Below are positions 1 to 6,200 of a DNA stretch of 8,106 bases, in pieces. Below the pieces are notes generated by a model. That model was given only the letters and a program-made list of their open reading frames with translations, ran no database searches and was not told where the DNA came from. Each line of letters opens with the position of its first letter. Position 1 is the first letter of the stretch. Origin of the DNA: an uncultured Eubacteriales bacterium (GTDB lineage Bacteria > Bacillota > Clostridia > Peptostreptococcales > Anaerovoracaceae); contig CADBSL010000069.1 of NCBI GenBank assembly GCA_902797345.1, positions 1 to 8,106 of the forward strand, read 5' to 3'. A program made the translations under genes and the position numbers.

Positions 1-88
1 CTCATGTTCCTCACCGCGATCCCACCATCCGCGGCTCTCTGTGCAGGAAGGGATGTGACTTACTCACTCTTCCTCATCGGTTTCTTGT
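1..88 (-). promoter_or_regulatory. T-box leader RNA, Stem I (partial, runs off left edge)
   Basis: Read on the minus strand, this stretch has the hallmarks of T-box Stem I. A GATGAGGAAGAGT segment is followed by AGTA near 61-64. The conserved AGAGAG is at 35-40. It is followed at once by a hairpin with arms CCGCG (30-34) and CGCGG (14-18), whose loop contains the typical GGTGGGA. A GAA triplet follows at 7-9, where the specifier loop normally lies. T-box leaders sense uncharged tRNA and control aminoacyl-tRNA synthetase, amino-acid synthesis or transporter genes. The triplet right after GAA is CAT (His). If the register is one base later it is ATG (Met). I cannot decide between them. The antiterminator, the terminator and the controlled gene lie beyond the edge. 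Confidence 0.85.
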
Positions 89-93
89 TGCTT

Positions 94-121
94 ATTTTAA
101 CACTTAATTCCAGTATGTCAA
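94..121 (-). promoter_or_regulatory. Sigma-A type promoter of the T-box leader
   Basis: On the minus strand there is a perfect -35 box TTGACA (116-121) and a -10 box TAAAAT (94-99) with a 16-base spacer. Transcription would start near 87, just before the T-box Stem I. This order of strong promoter then leader is normal for T-box genes, where control acts by attenuation rather than initiation. Confidence 0.8.
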
Positions 122-155
122 GCCATTTCCGCAAATTAATTATCAGTTTTTTCCA

Positions 156-482
156 ATGTTCGAACGTGATTCGGATGATCATGTCCTGGCCTCATTATAT
201 CTTTCGTCTTTTGGGATCGTATCGCATCCGTTTGATGACGAGCCAGAAAAAGTTCACCCAGATCCATCCGATCCCGGTGGCGACTGCTATGTCGCCTGGT
301 GCATGGTGGAGGCGGGTCTTGGGATCACCCTGAACAATTCCCTCAACAGCGTGTTCTCGGGCCGGGGAGCCCGGTGCGTTCCCCTTTCCCCCCGGCAGAC
401 CATTCAGATCGGGATCGCCTCCCTGGAAGACTGCTCCCCCGCCACCCGGGCGTTTTTGGAGGAGATCCAACGAATAGAATAG
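156..482 (+). pseudogene. LysR-type regulator remnant (C-terminal effector domain only)
   Basis: The open frame encodes 108 residues. Its second half resembles the end of the LysR substrate-binding domain: MVEAGLGIT followed by a run ending in VPLSP, then IGIAS and SPATRAFLEEIQ up to the stop at 480-482. A LysR regulator is about 290-300 residues with an N-terminal helix-turn-helix, and none is present. The upstream DNA is instead occupied by the minus-strand T-box promoter. The clear LysR similarity starts near base 273, right after a sequence shared with 1345-1400. The part before it (FERDSDDHVLASLYLSSFGI) is only weakly LysR-like and could be a second scrap of the same domain. No ribosome binding site is evident. 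I read it as a decayed fragment, not a working gene. Confidence 0.65.
212..269. repeat. Dispersed repeat, copy 1
   Basis: This segment matches 1345-1400 in the same orientation. The first 28 bases align without gaps at 22 of 28 positions, including an exact 11-mer CGTTTGATGAC (229-239). An exact 12-mer CCAGATCCATCC (258-269) follows at nearly the same distance (29 bases between block starts here, 27 in the other copy). It lies inside the LysR remnant, just before the point where clear LysR similarity begins. Origin unknown. Confidence 0.6.
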
Positions 483-490
483 GACGTAGA

Positions 491-525
491 GACAAGAAAA
501 CAGGGTGCCCCTTTTGGGACACCCT
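491..525 (-). terminator. Intrinsic terminator of the AIM24-family gene
   Basis: On the minus strand a 10-pair stem (arms 516-525 and 502-511, one T-G wobble) closes an AAAA loop. It is followed by GTTTTCTTGTC, a U-rich tail. It starts 45 bases after the stop codon of the gene at 570-1247. The plus-strand reading has a C-A mismatch in place of the wobble and no T tract, so it is directional. Confidence 0.85.
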
Positions 526-569
526 CATTTCCATCCTGGATATTCAGTTTCTTTGTTGTGATTCGTTCC

Positions 570-1247
570 TCAATCCTTTGACGGCATCATAGAAGAGATC
601 AGGCTGGCGAACTGGCTCATAGGCATAGTCTGCAGGACCACCTTGCCCGGGCCGGTGACTTGAGTGTTGAAGAGGGCCTCGCCGCCGAACATGATGTTCT
701 TCATGCCCTTTACCTGCTGGATATCCATGCTCACCGTGTCATCCATCATGGCGATGTAGCCGGTGTCGATGAGCATCTGCTGACCGGGCGCCAGATTATA
801 TTCCATAGCTGCTCCATCGATTTCCACGAAAGCGATGCCGCTTCCGGACAGTTTCTGCATGATGAATCCTTCGCCACCGAACAATGCGGTCCCCAGTTTC
901 TTCTGGAAGAAGACGCTGAATTCCACCCCTTCCGTGCAGGCCAGGAAAGCGCGCTTCTGAAGCACGACCGGTTTATCCGGAGTGATCTCGATGGCCCGGA
1001 TCGAGCCCGGGAAACTGGCTGCGAAAGCGATCATCCCGGGGCCGCCCTGAGCGGTATAGTGGTTGCGGAACATGGACTCGCCAGACAACAGCTTCCCAAA
1101 CATTTTCTTCGCTCCACCGCCGGAGGTCTGCATATCCATATTCGGGCTCATCCAGCTCATGGATCCGGCTTCCGTGATCATGGTTTCGCCGGGTTCCAAC
1201 TCGCAGATCACGACGGGCATCGGTTCGCCTTTGATTTCGTATTTCAT
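570..1247 (-). CDS. AIM24 / TIGR00266 family protein
   Basis: The product is 225 residues, the usual length for the bacterial TIGR00266 (AIM24, formerly DUF124) family. Family features are visible: an N-terminal beta-rich part with EAGSMSWMSPNMDMQT (about 26-41), a glycine-rich GGGAKKMFGKLLSGESMF stretch (43-60), AASFPGSIRAIEI, and a later EGFIMQKLSGSG segment. These fit the trimeric beta-sandwich fold of the family. There is no signal peptide or membrane segment, so it is probably cytoplasmic. The biochemical role of bacterial members is not established; the yeast namesake is a mitochondrial inner-membrane organisation factor. The start is supported by AAGGAG (1254-1259) six bases upstream. 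The gene stands alone, with its own promoter (1287-1315) and terminator (491-525). Confidence 0.9.
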   Translation of the reverse strand: MKYEIKGEPMPVVICELEPGETMITEAGSMSWMSPNMDMQTSGGGAKKMFGKLLSGESMFRNHYTAQGGPGMIAFAASFPGSIRAIEITPDKPVVLQKRAFLACTEGVEFSVFFQKKLGTALFGGEGFIMQKLSGSGIAFVEIDGAAMEYNLAPGQQMLIDTGYIAMMDDTVSMDIQQVKGMKNIMFGGEALFNTQVTGPGKVVLQTMPMSQFASLISSMMPSKD

Positions 1248-1269
1248 AGAATTCTCCTTTTGTTCTCGT

Positions 1270-1315
1270 TAATAACTTCTACTGTTATTATATGTAATTT
1301 ATCTCAAAGATACAA
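1270..1315 (-). promoter_or_regulatory. Promoter of the AIM24-family gene, with overlapping inverted repeat
   Basis: On the minus strand there is a consensus -10 TATAAT (1287-1292), a 17-base spacer and a partial -35 TTGTAT (1310-1315). Transcription would start near 1280, leaving a leader of about 33 bases. A 7-base inverted repeat (TAATAAC at 1270-1276, GTTATTA at 1284-1290, 7-base gap) straddles the start point and part of the -10. It could be an operator or simply AT-rich chance; the promoter call is the firmer of the two. Confidence 0.7.
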
Positions 1316-1344
1316 GAAAAACAGTCATAGATAAAATTTTTTAA

Positions 1345-1400
1345 TGGAATGGTACCGCCATCGTTTGATGACTTCCGGAAGAATTGATCCAGATCCATCC
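1345..1400. repeat. Dispersed repeat, copy 2
   Basis: This is the partner of 212-269. It has exact blocks CGTTTGATGAC (1362-1372) and CCAGATCCATCC (1389-1400), with a 28-base ungapped flank at 22 of 28 identity. A 2-base net length difference between the blocks breaks the reading frame that is open in copy 1, and a TGA falls in frame. Neither copy need therefore be coding. It lies at the start of the gene-free stretch, just left of the ~30-base repeats. Confidence 0.6.
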
Positions 1401-1419
1401 AAGACCGATAGCCGCCTTT

Positions 1420-1575
1420 GCACCGCTCAACCAAACCCACAGCCACCGATACGCCGCACCCCCGGGCCATTTTTATCAGCACGCCGCGCTTCCAGCCCAT
1501 GGCTGCCCGCACGCTTCGTTTCCCAGCCCATTGCCGCCCGCATACTGCTATGCCCCAGCATCTGCATAGCAGCCG
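1420..1575. repeat. Decayed ~30-base GC-rich tandem repeat
   Basis: A GCAC/GATAC-type motif recurs in step: ACCGCT at 1422, ACGCCG at 1451, ACGCCG at 1481, ACGCTT at 1511 and ATACTG at 1542, giving spacings of 29, 30, 30 and 31 bases. The two best units share CCAGCCCAT (1492-1500 and 1523-1531) followed by similar GC-rich sequence. A further weak unit follows near 1553. The right end contains a perfect 8-base inverted repeat, CTGCTATG (1545-1552) and CATAGCAG (1565-1572), with a 12-base loop. On the minus strand one frame gives rough 10-residue repeats, but with no start or domain to support a gene. Confidence 0.5.
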
Positions 1576-1657
1576 GGTGAATGGTGACGTGTATGGTGAG
1601 GGAGCAGACGATCCTCAGAATACTCAGCGAAACAATCTCGAACGCCAAGTCTTCTCC

Positions 1658-2037
1658 ACTTTTTCCGAGTTGTCAGCTGCTACAGACAAATTCCGGAATG
1701 CGTCCTATTTATCTGATTGAAAACTCCCTGTAATACAGACAAACAAGCATTCACGTCTCGAGTGTCTGTATGTTTTCACGTCTTCAAACAGATAACACTT
1801 CAATTATGGCTTATTCGTCTGTCATATTTTTAAATAATTCCCAGACAAAACTCGATAGGTCATCCCATGTGTCTATATCGCAGCTTTTCATCATTTAGAC
1901 AAAGTTCTGCAGTTTGCTCATCTGTCTATATCGCAGCTTTACATCATTTAGACAAAGCTCGGCAGTTTACTCATCTGTCTGTATCGCAGCTTTACATCAT
2001 TTAGACAAAGTTCTGCGGTTTGCTCATCTGTCTGTAT
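1658..2037. repeat. 53-54-base tandem repeat array, seven phased copies plus a partial
   Basis: Three strong copies lie at 1871-1923, 1924-1976 and 1977-2029, pairwise 48-50 of 53 identical. A partial eighth (GTCTGTAT) ends the array at 2030-2037. To the left the same phase continues in decayed copies at 1817-1870 (54 bases), 1764-1816, 1711-1763 and about 1658-1710. The AGACAAA-type box marks the phase, at 1684, 1737, 1790 (AGATAAC), 1843, 1897, 1950 and 2003, with spacings of 53, 53, 53, 54, 53 and 53. In the strong copies TGTCTA/G and TAGACA boxes alternate as inverted pairs. The period is not a multiple of three, so the array is not coding. It is not a CRISPR, because the whole unit is conserved and no unique spacers exist. 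Function unknown. Confidence 0.85.
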
Positions 2038-2166
2038 CTGGCGCCTCGAGAGCGACAAAGAAAGAGTCAGAAGGCAGATCTCCCAGTGCTTCCCGCCGCA
2101 GCTCATGCGCTTCGAAACTCTTTGCTTCCCGAACATGCCCGAGCCTCGTATTCACTTGTCTTAACG

Positions 2167-2195
2167 AAAAAATCCTCCGCGCTCTGCGCGAAGGA
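2167..2195 (-). terminator. Intrinsic terminator of tRNA-Trp
   Basis: On the minus strand, arms TCCTTCGCGC (2186-2195) and GCGCGGAGGA (2173-2182) form a 10-pair stem with one T-G wobble and an AGA loop. Six Ts (2167-2172) follow. It begins 5 bases after the encoded CCA end of the tRNA. Confidence 0.9.
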
Positions 2196-2200
2196 CTTTT

Positions 2201-2276
2201 TGGCAGGGGCAGAAGGACTCGAACCCTCGGCACGTGGTTTTGGAGACCACTGCTCTACCAACTGAGCTATACCCCT
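2201..2276 (-). tRNA. tRNA-Trp (anticodon CCA)
   Basis: The minus strand folds into a full 76-base cloverleaf. The acceptor stem is AGGGGTA (2270-2276) with TGCCCCT (2205-2211), including one T-G pair. The D stem is GCTC/GAGC. The anticodon stem is GTGGT/ACCAC around loop CTCCAAA, giving anticodon CCA. The T arm is GAGGG TTCGAGT CCTTC. The discriminator base is G, and the 3' CCA is encoded (2201-2203). It decodes UGG. The gene stands alone with its own promoter (2298-2326) and terminator (2167-2195), rather than in a tRNA cluster. Confidence 0.97.
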
Positions 2277-2297
2277 ATACTGTTTTCAACAAGTGAC

Positions 2298-2326
2298 ATA
2301 ATACACGAATATCCATTCAAAGTCAA
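2298..2326 (-). promoter_or_regulatory. Promoter of tRNA-Trp
   Basis: On the minus strand -35 TTGACT (2321-2326) and -10 TATTAT (2298-2303) are separated by exactly 17 bases. Transcription would start near 2291, about 15 bases before the mature tRNA 5' end. The near-consensus boxes suit a stable-RNA gene. The promoter sits in the 69-base gap after the DUF2971 gene. I see no terminator for that gene in the gap, so read-through into the tRNA is possible. Confidence 0.85.
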
Positions 2327-2345
2327 GGGGAAACCTGAAATTAAA

Positions 2346-3215
2346 TCACTGATCCGACAGCGAACCGCTCCGGTCCCCGGTCCGGCGCAAAGGACAGTCG
2401 GAATAGGAGACCTTGCCTGCCAGCGCTCCCATCTTGTTGTCCTCCAGGTAATCCTGCAGGATCGGGCGGGACTGGGTGGATTCCGGGCCGATGATGATCT
2501 CCGTGATGAGATCCTCCAGCACCAGACCTTCCCGCATGCACATGAATTTCAGATTAAGGGGATAATACTTCTTGATCCGCTCCCGGGCGATGTGGTATTG
2601 GGGCTTCCCGTCAAAGTACTCTTTTCCAAAAGGAGACATCACCAGACGCACCTCTCTTTCCGCGGAGAATGAAGGGTGCTTGAAAGCGGCCGAGCAAACC
2701 CAAGCGGCATTGAGCGCTTCCCGGATCGACGGATCCTCCTCCTCGATCTTCTCCAACGGCTCCATCAACTGATAGAAGACCTCCACCAGTTCATGCTCGT
2801 CGATATCGTCTTCATCCCGGTAAAACACCGTCTTCAGGGACACCGCTCCCACGGCGATCCGCTCCAACAGTTTCCGGTCGAATCCCAGGCAGACCCCGCG
2901 GCCGTGGTTCCCGTAGCGTTCCCACTGGGAAGCATCGTCCCGGTACACCGAAAAGCAGGCCGCATATCCGGAATAGTGGAATTCCCGCTTCAGCTCCCGG
3001 CGGAACAACTCCCGGACCTGCCGGGCTTTCTCTTCCTTCCCTTCCCGGACGAACCGGTCTTCCACCGCGTCGCAAAGCCCCCGCATGAACAGTCTCATCT
3101 CGGAAGCATCGTTCATATTCAGCACATTGTTCAGCCTCAGTTCGGAATTTCTCAGGATCCCGTCCAGAGCCTGAAAGTCTGTATAATGATACAGCACATC
3201 GCGATTCTTCATCAT
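2346..3215 (-). CDS. DUF2971 domain-containing protein
   Basis: The 289-residue product matches the DUF2971 family pattern. It has LYHYTD (8-13), LNMNDASE (32-39), ACFSVYRDD (86-94), W98 followed by YG (101-102), GVCLGF (107-112), FKHPSFSAEREVR (178-190) and EIIIGPE (239-245). There is no signal peptide or membrane helix, so it is probably cytoplasmic. The family has no settled function. The opening YHYT motif and the conserved ERE recall ADP-ribosyltransferase-like folds, but that is my inference from motifs only. The first of two adjacent ATGs is chosen because GGAG (3223-3226) lies 7 bases from it; the second ATG would be 10 bases away. It follows polC by 84 bases and could be read from the polC operon or from its own start, with a 21-base palindrome in the gap. 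Confidence 0.85.
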   Translation of the reverse strand: MMKNRDVLYHYTDFQALDGILRNSELRLNNVLNMNDASEMRLFMRGLCDAVEDRFVREGKEEKARQVRELFRRELKREFHYSGYAACFSVYRDDASQWERYGNHGRGVCLGFDRKLLERIAVGAVSLKTVFYRDEDDIDEHELVEVFYQLMEPLEKIEEEDPSIREALNAAWVCSAAFKHPSFSAEREVRLVMSPFGKEYFDGKPQYHIARERIKKYYPLNLKFMCMREGLVLEDLITEIIIGPESTQSRPILQDYLEDNKMGALAGKVSYSDCPLRRTGDRSGSLSDQ

Positions 3216-3237
3216 TTTCCTTCTCCTCGTGAGATTA

Positions 3238-3258
3238 GAGACTTAAGTCTTAAGTCTC
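3238..3258. promoter_or_regulatory. 21-base perfect palindrome upstream of the DUF2971 gene (candidate operator)
   Basis: Arms GAGACTTAAG (3238-3247) and CTTAAGTCTC (3249-3258) are exact inverted copies around a single T. The site lies between the polC stop and the DUF2971 start, ending 22 bases before the ATG and close to its ribosome binding site. No T tract follows on the minus strand, so it is not an intrinsic terminator. I find no good -35/-10 pair beside it. It could be an operator or an mRNA hairpin near the ribosome binding site. Confidence 0.55.
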
Positions 3259-3299
3259 CGGCCTACCGGCAACCCTTACACCGATCCTCCAACGCCCGG

Positions 3300-6200
3300 T
3301 TAAAAGAACGACAACTGATCCGTCTTCGGGATCCCCTTCAATACGCCGCTGTCCTCCAGGGCTTTCAACGCCGTTTTGTTCAATCCCGTTCGTTCCTTCA
3401 TCTGCTCGATCGAGAAAAAATCTCCGTTCTCTTTCAGGTCGTTATACAGGGCCAGCGCGGCATTTTCCCCCACCCCGGCCAGAGCCGAGAACGGCGGAAG
3501 GACCTTCCCGTCCTCCACCCGGAACTGGGTGGCACCGGACCGCTTCAGGTCCGCCGGCAGGAATTCAAATCCTCTGCAGTAGAGTTCCGCCGCCAGTTCC
3601 ATCACCGGCAGCTCCGACTTTTCCTTCGGCGTAGCAGCCTTGCCTTTTTTCTCCACTTCTTCCATGTGTTCATATATGGCATCCACGCCCTTCATGATCA
3701 CTTCATAGTTGAAATCCGCCACCTTCATAGTGAAGTATGCCGCGTAAAAGGCCAGTGGGTAATGGATCTTGAACCAGGCGATCCGGTAGGACAGCATCAC
3801 ATAGGCCACCGCATGGGCCTTGGGGAACATGTATTTGATCCGCCGACAGGATTCGATGTACCACTCCGGCACCTCGTGCTCCTGCATGTATTCCACTTCA
3901 TCCGGCTTCAGGCCCTTGCCCTTCCGGACGTTTTCCATGATCTTGAAGGCCCTGGAGGGCTCCAGTTCCTTCTTCAGCAGATAGTTCAGGATGTCGTCCC
4001 GGACGGAAATAACATCCTTGAATTCCGCCGTCCCGCTGAGCACGATCTCCTGGGCATTGTTCAGCCACACGTCCGTGCCGTGGGACAGCCCCGCGATCTT
4101 CACCAGGTCCGAGAAGGTCTTGGGCTTCGTGTCCTCCAGCATCTGCATGGTGAATTTCGTCCCGAATTCCGGGATCCCCAGGCTCCCCTTGTCACCCCGG
4201 AACCGGTCGTCCACCAGACCCAGGGTCTCCGTCCCCAGGAACAGCCCGTTGACCCGGTCATCCCTCAGCGGCACACCCATGGGGTCGATGCCGGTGATAT
4301 CCTTGAGCATTTTGATGATGGATGGACCATCGTGGCCGAGGATGTCCAGCTTCAGCAGGTTGGAGTCGATGGAGTGATAATCGAAGTGAGTGGTGATGAT
4401 ATCGGAATCCGGGTCATCCGCCGGGTGCTGCACCGGACAGAACTCGTGGATGTCGTTTTCCTTCGGCACGACGATGATCCCGCCGGGGTGCTGCCCCGTG
4501 GTCCTCTTCACGCCCACGCACCCTTCCGCCAGACGGTTCACTTCCCACTTGCTGACGGGCCGGTGAAGCTCTTCGAAATATTTCATCACGTATCCGTAGG
4601 CGGTCTTGGCGGCCACCGTGCCGATGGTCCCCGCCCGGAACACGTGTCCTTCGCCAAACAGTTCCTCGATGAACTTGTGGGCCACCGGCTGATACTCGCC
4701 GGCAAAGTTCAGGTCGATATCCGGCTCCTTGTCTCCCTTGAACCCCAGGAAGACCTCGAAGGGGATGTCGAAACCCTCTTTAATATAGGGGGTCCCGCAT
4801 TTCGGACAGACCTTATCCGGCAGGTCCACCCCGCAGGCGGCCTCCTCTCCGTGATCGAAGTCCGAATGTTTGCAGTTCGGACAGATATAGTGAGGCGGCA
4901 GCGGATTGACCTCCGTGATGTCGCTCATGGTGGCCGCAAAAGAGGACCCGACGGAGCCTCTGGACCCTACCACATAATCGTCCGACATGGATTTCGCCAC
5001 CAGCTTGTGAGCGATGATGTACATCACGGCGTAGCCGTTGCCGATGATGGAATTCAGTTCCTTCTCCAGCCGCTTTTCCACGATCTCCGGCAGGGGATCT
5101 CCGTAGATCCGGTGGGCTTTGGCAAAGCACATATCCCTCAGGTCCTGCTCGGAATTCTCGATCTTCGGCGGATATTTCTCCAGGGGCACCGGCCGGATCT
5201 CGTCGATGCTGTCGGCGATCTTCTTCGGGCCGTCGATGACCACTTCCCGGGCCATGTCTTCCCCCAGGTAAGCGAACTCTTCCAGCATCTCATCGGTGGT
5301 CCGGAAATACAGTCCTCCGTCCCCTTCCACGTCTTCAAAACCCTGTCCCTTCATCAGGATCTGACGGTAGATCGCATCCTCCGGGTCCAGGTAATGGGTG
5401 TCGGAGGTGGCCACCACCGGTTTCCCCAGATCTTTTGCCAGGTCGACGATCGTCTTATTGATCTGGAGCAGTTCTTCCTCTCCGTTCACTCTCCGCTCGT
5501 CGCCCTCCGCCAGGAACATATTGTTTTCCCGGGGCTGCAGTTCCAGGTAGTCATAGAACCGGGCGATCTCCAGACAATCCTCATATTTCTTCCCCCGGAG
5601 CACGCTCTGGTAGACTTCCCCGGCCTGACAGGCGGCGCCGATGAGGAGCCCCTCCCGGTATTCCTGCAGAACAGATTTCGGGATCCGGGGCCTGCGGTAA
5701 TAGTATTCCAGGTGAGACAGACTCACCAGTTTATACAGATTCTTCAGACCTTCCTGGGTCTGTGCGAACAGGATCACGTGAAAAGTCTGGCGGTTTTTGA
5801 AGTTCTCTTTGATCCCGTAGACCTTGTCCGCATCATTCACGCTGGTATACCCGGCCTTGTCGATGATATCCATCAGCTTCAACAGCACCAATGCCGTCAC
5901 CCGGGCATCATCGTCCGCCCGGTGGTGGTGTTCCTGGCTGATGTCAAAGTGCCGGCACACCGCCGCCAGATTGTGCCGCTTCAGGTCAGTGAGCAGCACC
6001 CGGGCCAGATACAACGTATCCACTTCCCGGCAGTCAAAGGGGATCCCCAGACGCCTGGCGTTCGCCCGGATAAAGGACAGGTCGAAGTCTGCGTTGTGGG
6101 CCACCAGCACCGCATCACCGCAGAATTCCAGAAAAGCCGGCAGGGCCTCTTCGATCCCGGGAGCGTCCGCCACCATCTCATCGGTGATGTCCGTCAGCTG

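Larger units (their letters stand above)
1316..2166. other. Gene-free stretch between the AIM24 gene and the tRNA-Trp unit
   Basis: About 850 bases contain no frame that I can support as a gene. Short open frames exist on both strands, but none shows a recognisable domain, a good ribosome binding site, or consistency across the repeats; a 53-base period cannot keep a reading frame. Its contents are copy 2 of the dispersed repeat (1345-1400), a decayed ~30-base repeat (about 1420-1575), an 8-base inverted repeat (1545-1552 with 1565-1572), unassigned sequence (about 1576-1657), and the 53-base array (about 1658-2037). The last part (about 2038-2166) leads up to the tRNA terminator and holds nothing I recognise. 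Confidence 0.7.

Noticed and set aside
195..470. 91-codon minus-strand frame opposite the LysR remnant
   Set aside because: Glycine/proline-rich shadow without a domain; the plus-strand frame carries the LysR signature.
1418..1720. Short frames on both strands in the gene-free stretch (for example 1418-1720 plus, 1427-1648 minus, 1288-1512 minus)
   Set aside because: No ribosome binding site of note, no recognisable domain, and content dominated by the decayed 30-base repeats.
1658..2037. CRISPR array
   Set aside because: The whole 53-base unit is conserved between strong copies, so there are no unique spacers. Copies fade in all parts, and no cas genes are present.
1914..2672. 252-codon plus-strand frame through the array, the tRNA and the end of the DUF2971 gene
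   Set aside because: It runs through a tRNA gene on the other strand and through repeats whose period breaks the frame between copies; no domain.
3234..3262. Promoter for the DUF2971 gene using TCTAAT (3234-3239) as -10
   Set aside because: The sequence 17 bases upstream (GCCGGA) is not a -35 box, and the start point would fall inside the ribosome binding site.
3238..3270. polC terminator formed by the palindrome or the neighbouring CCGG repeats
   Set aside because: No run of Ts follows on the minus strand, and the CCGG stem is only four pairs.
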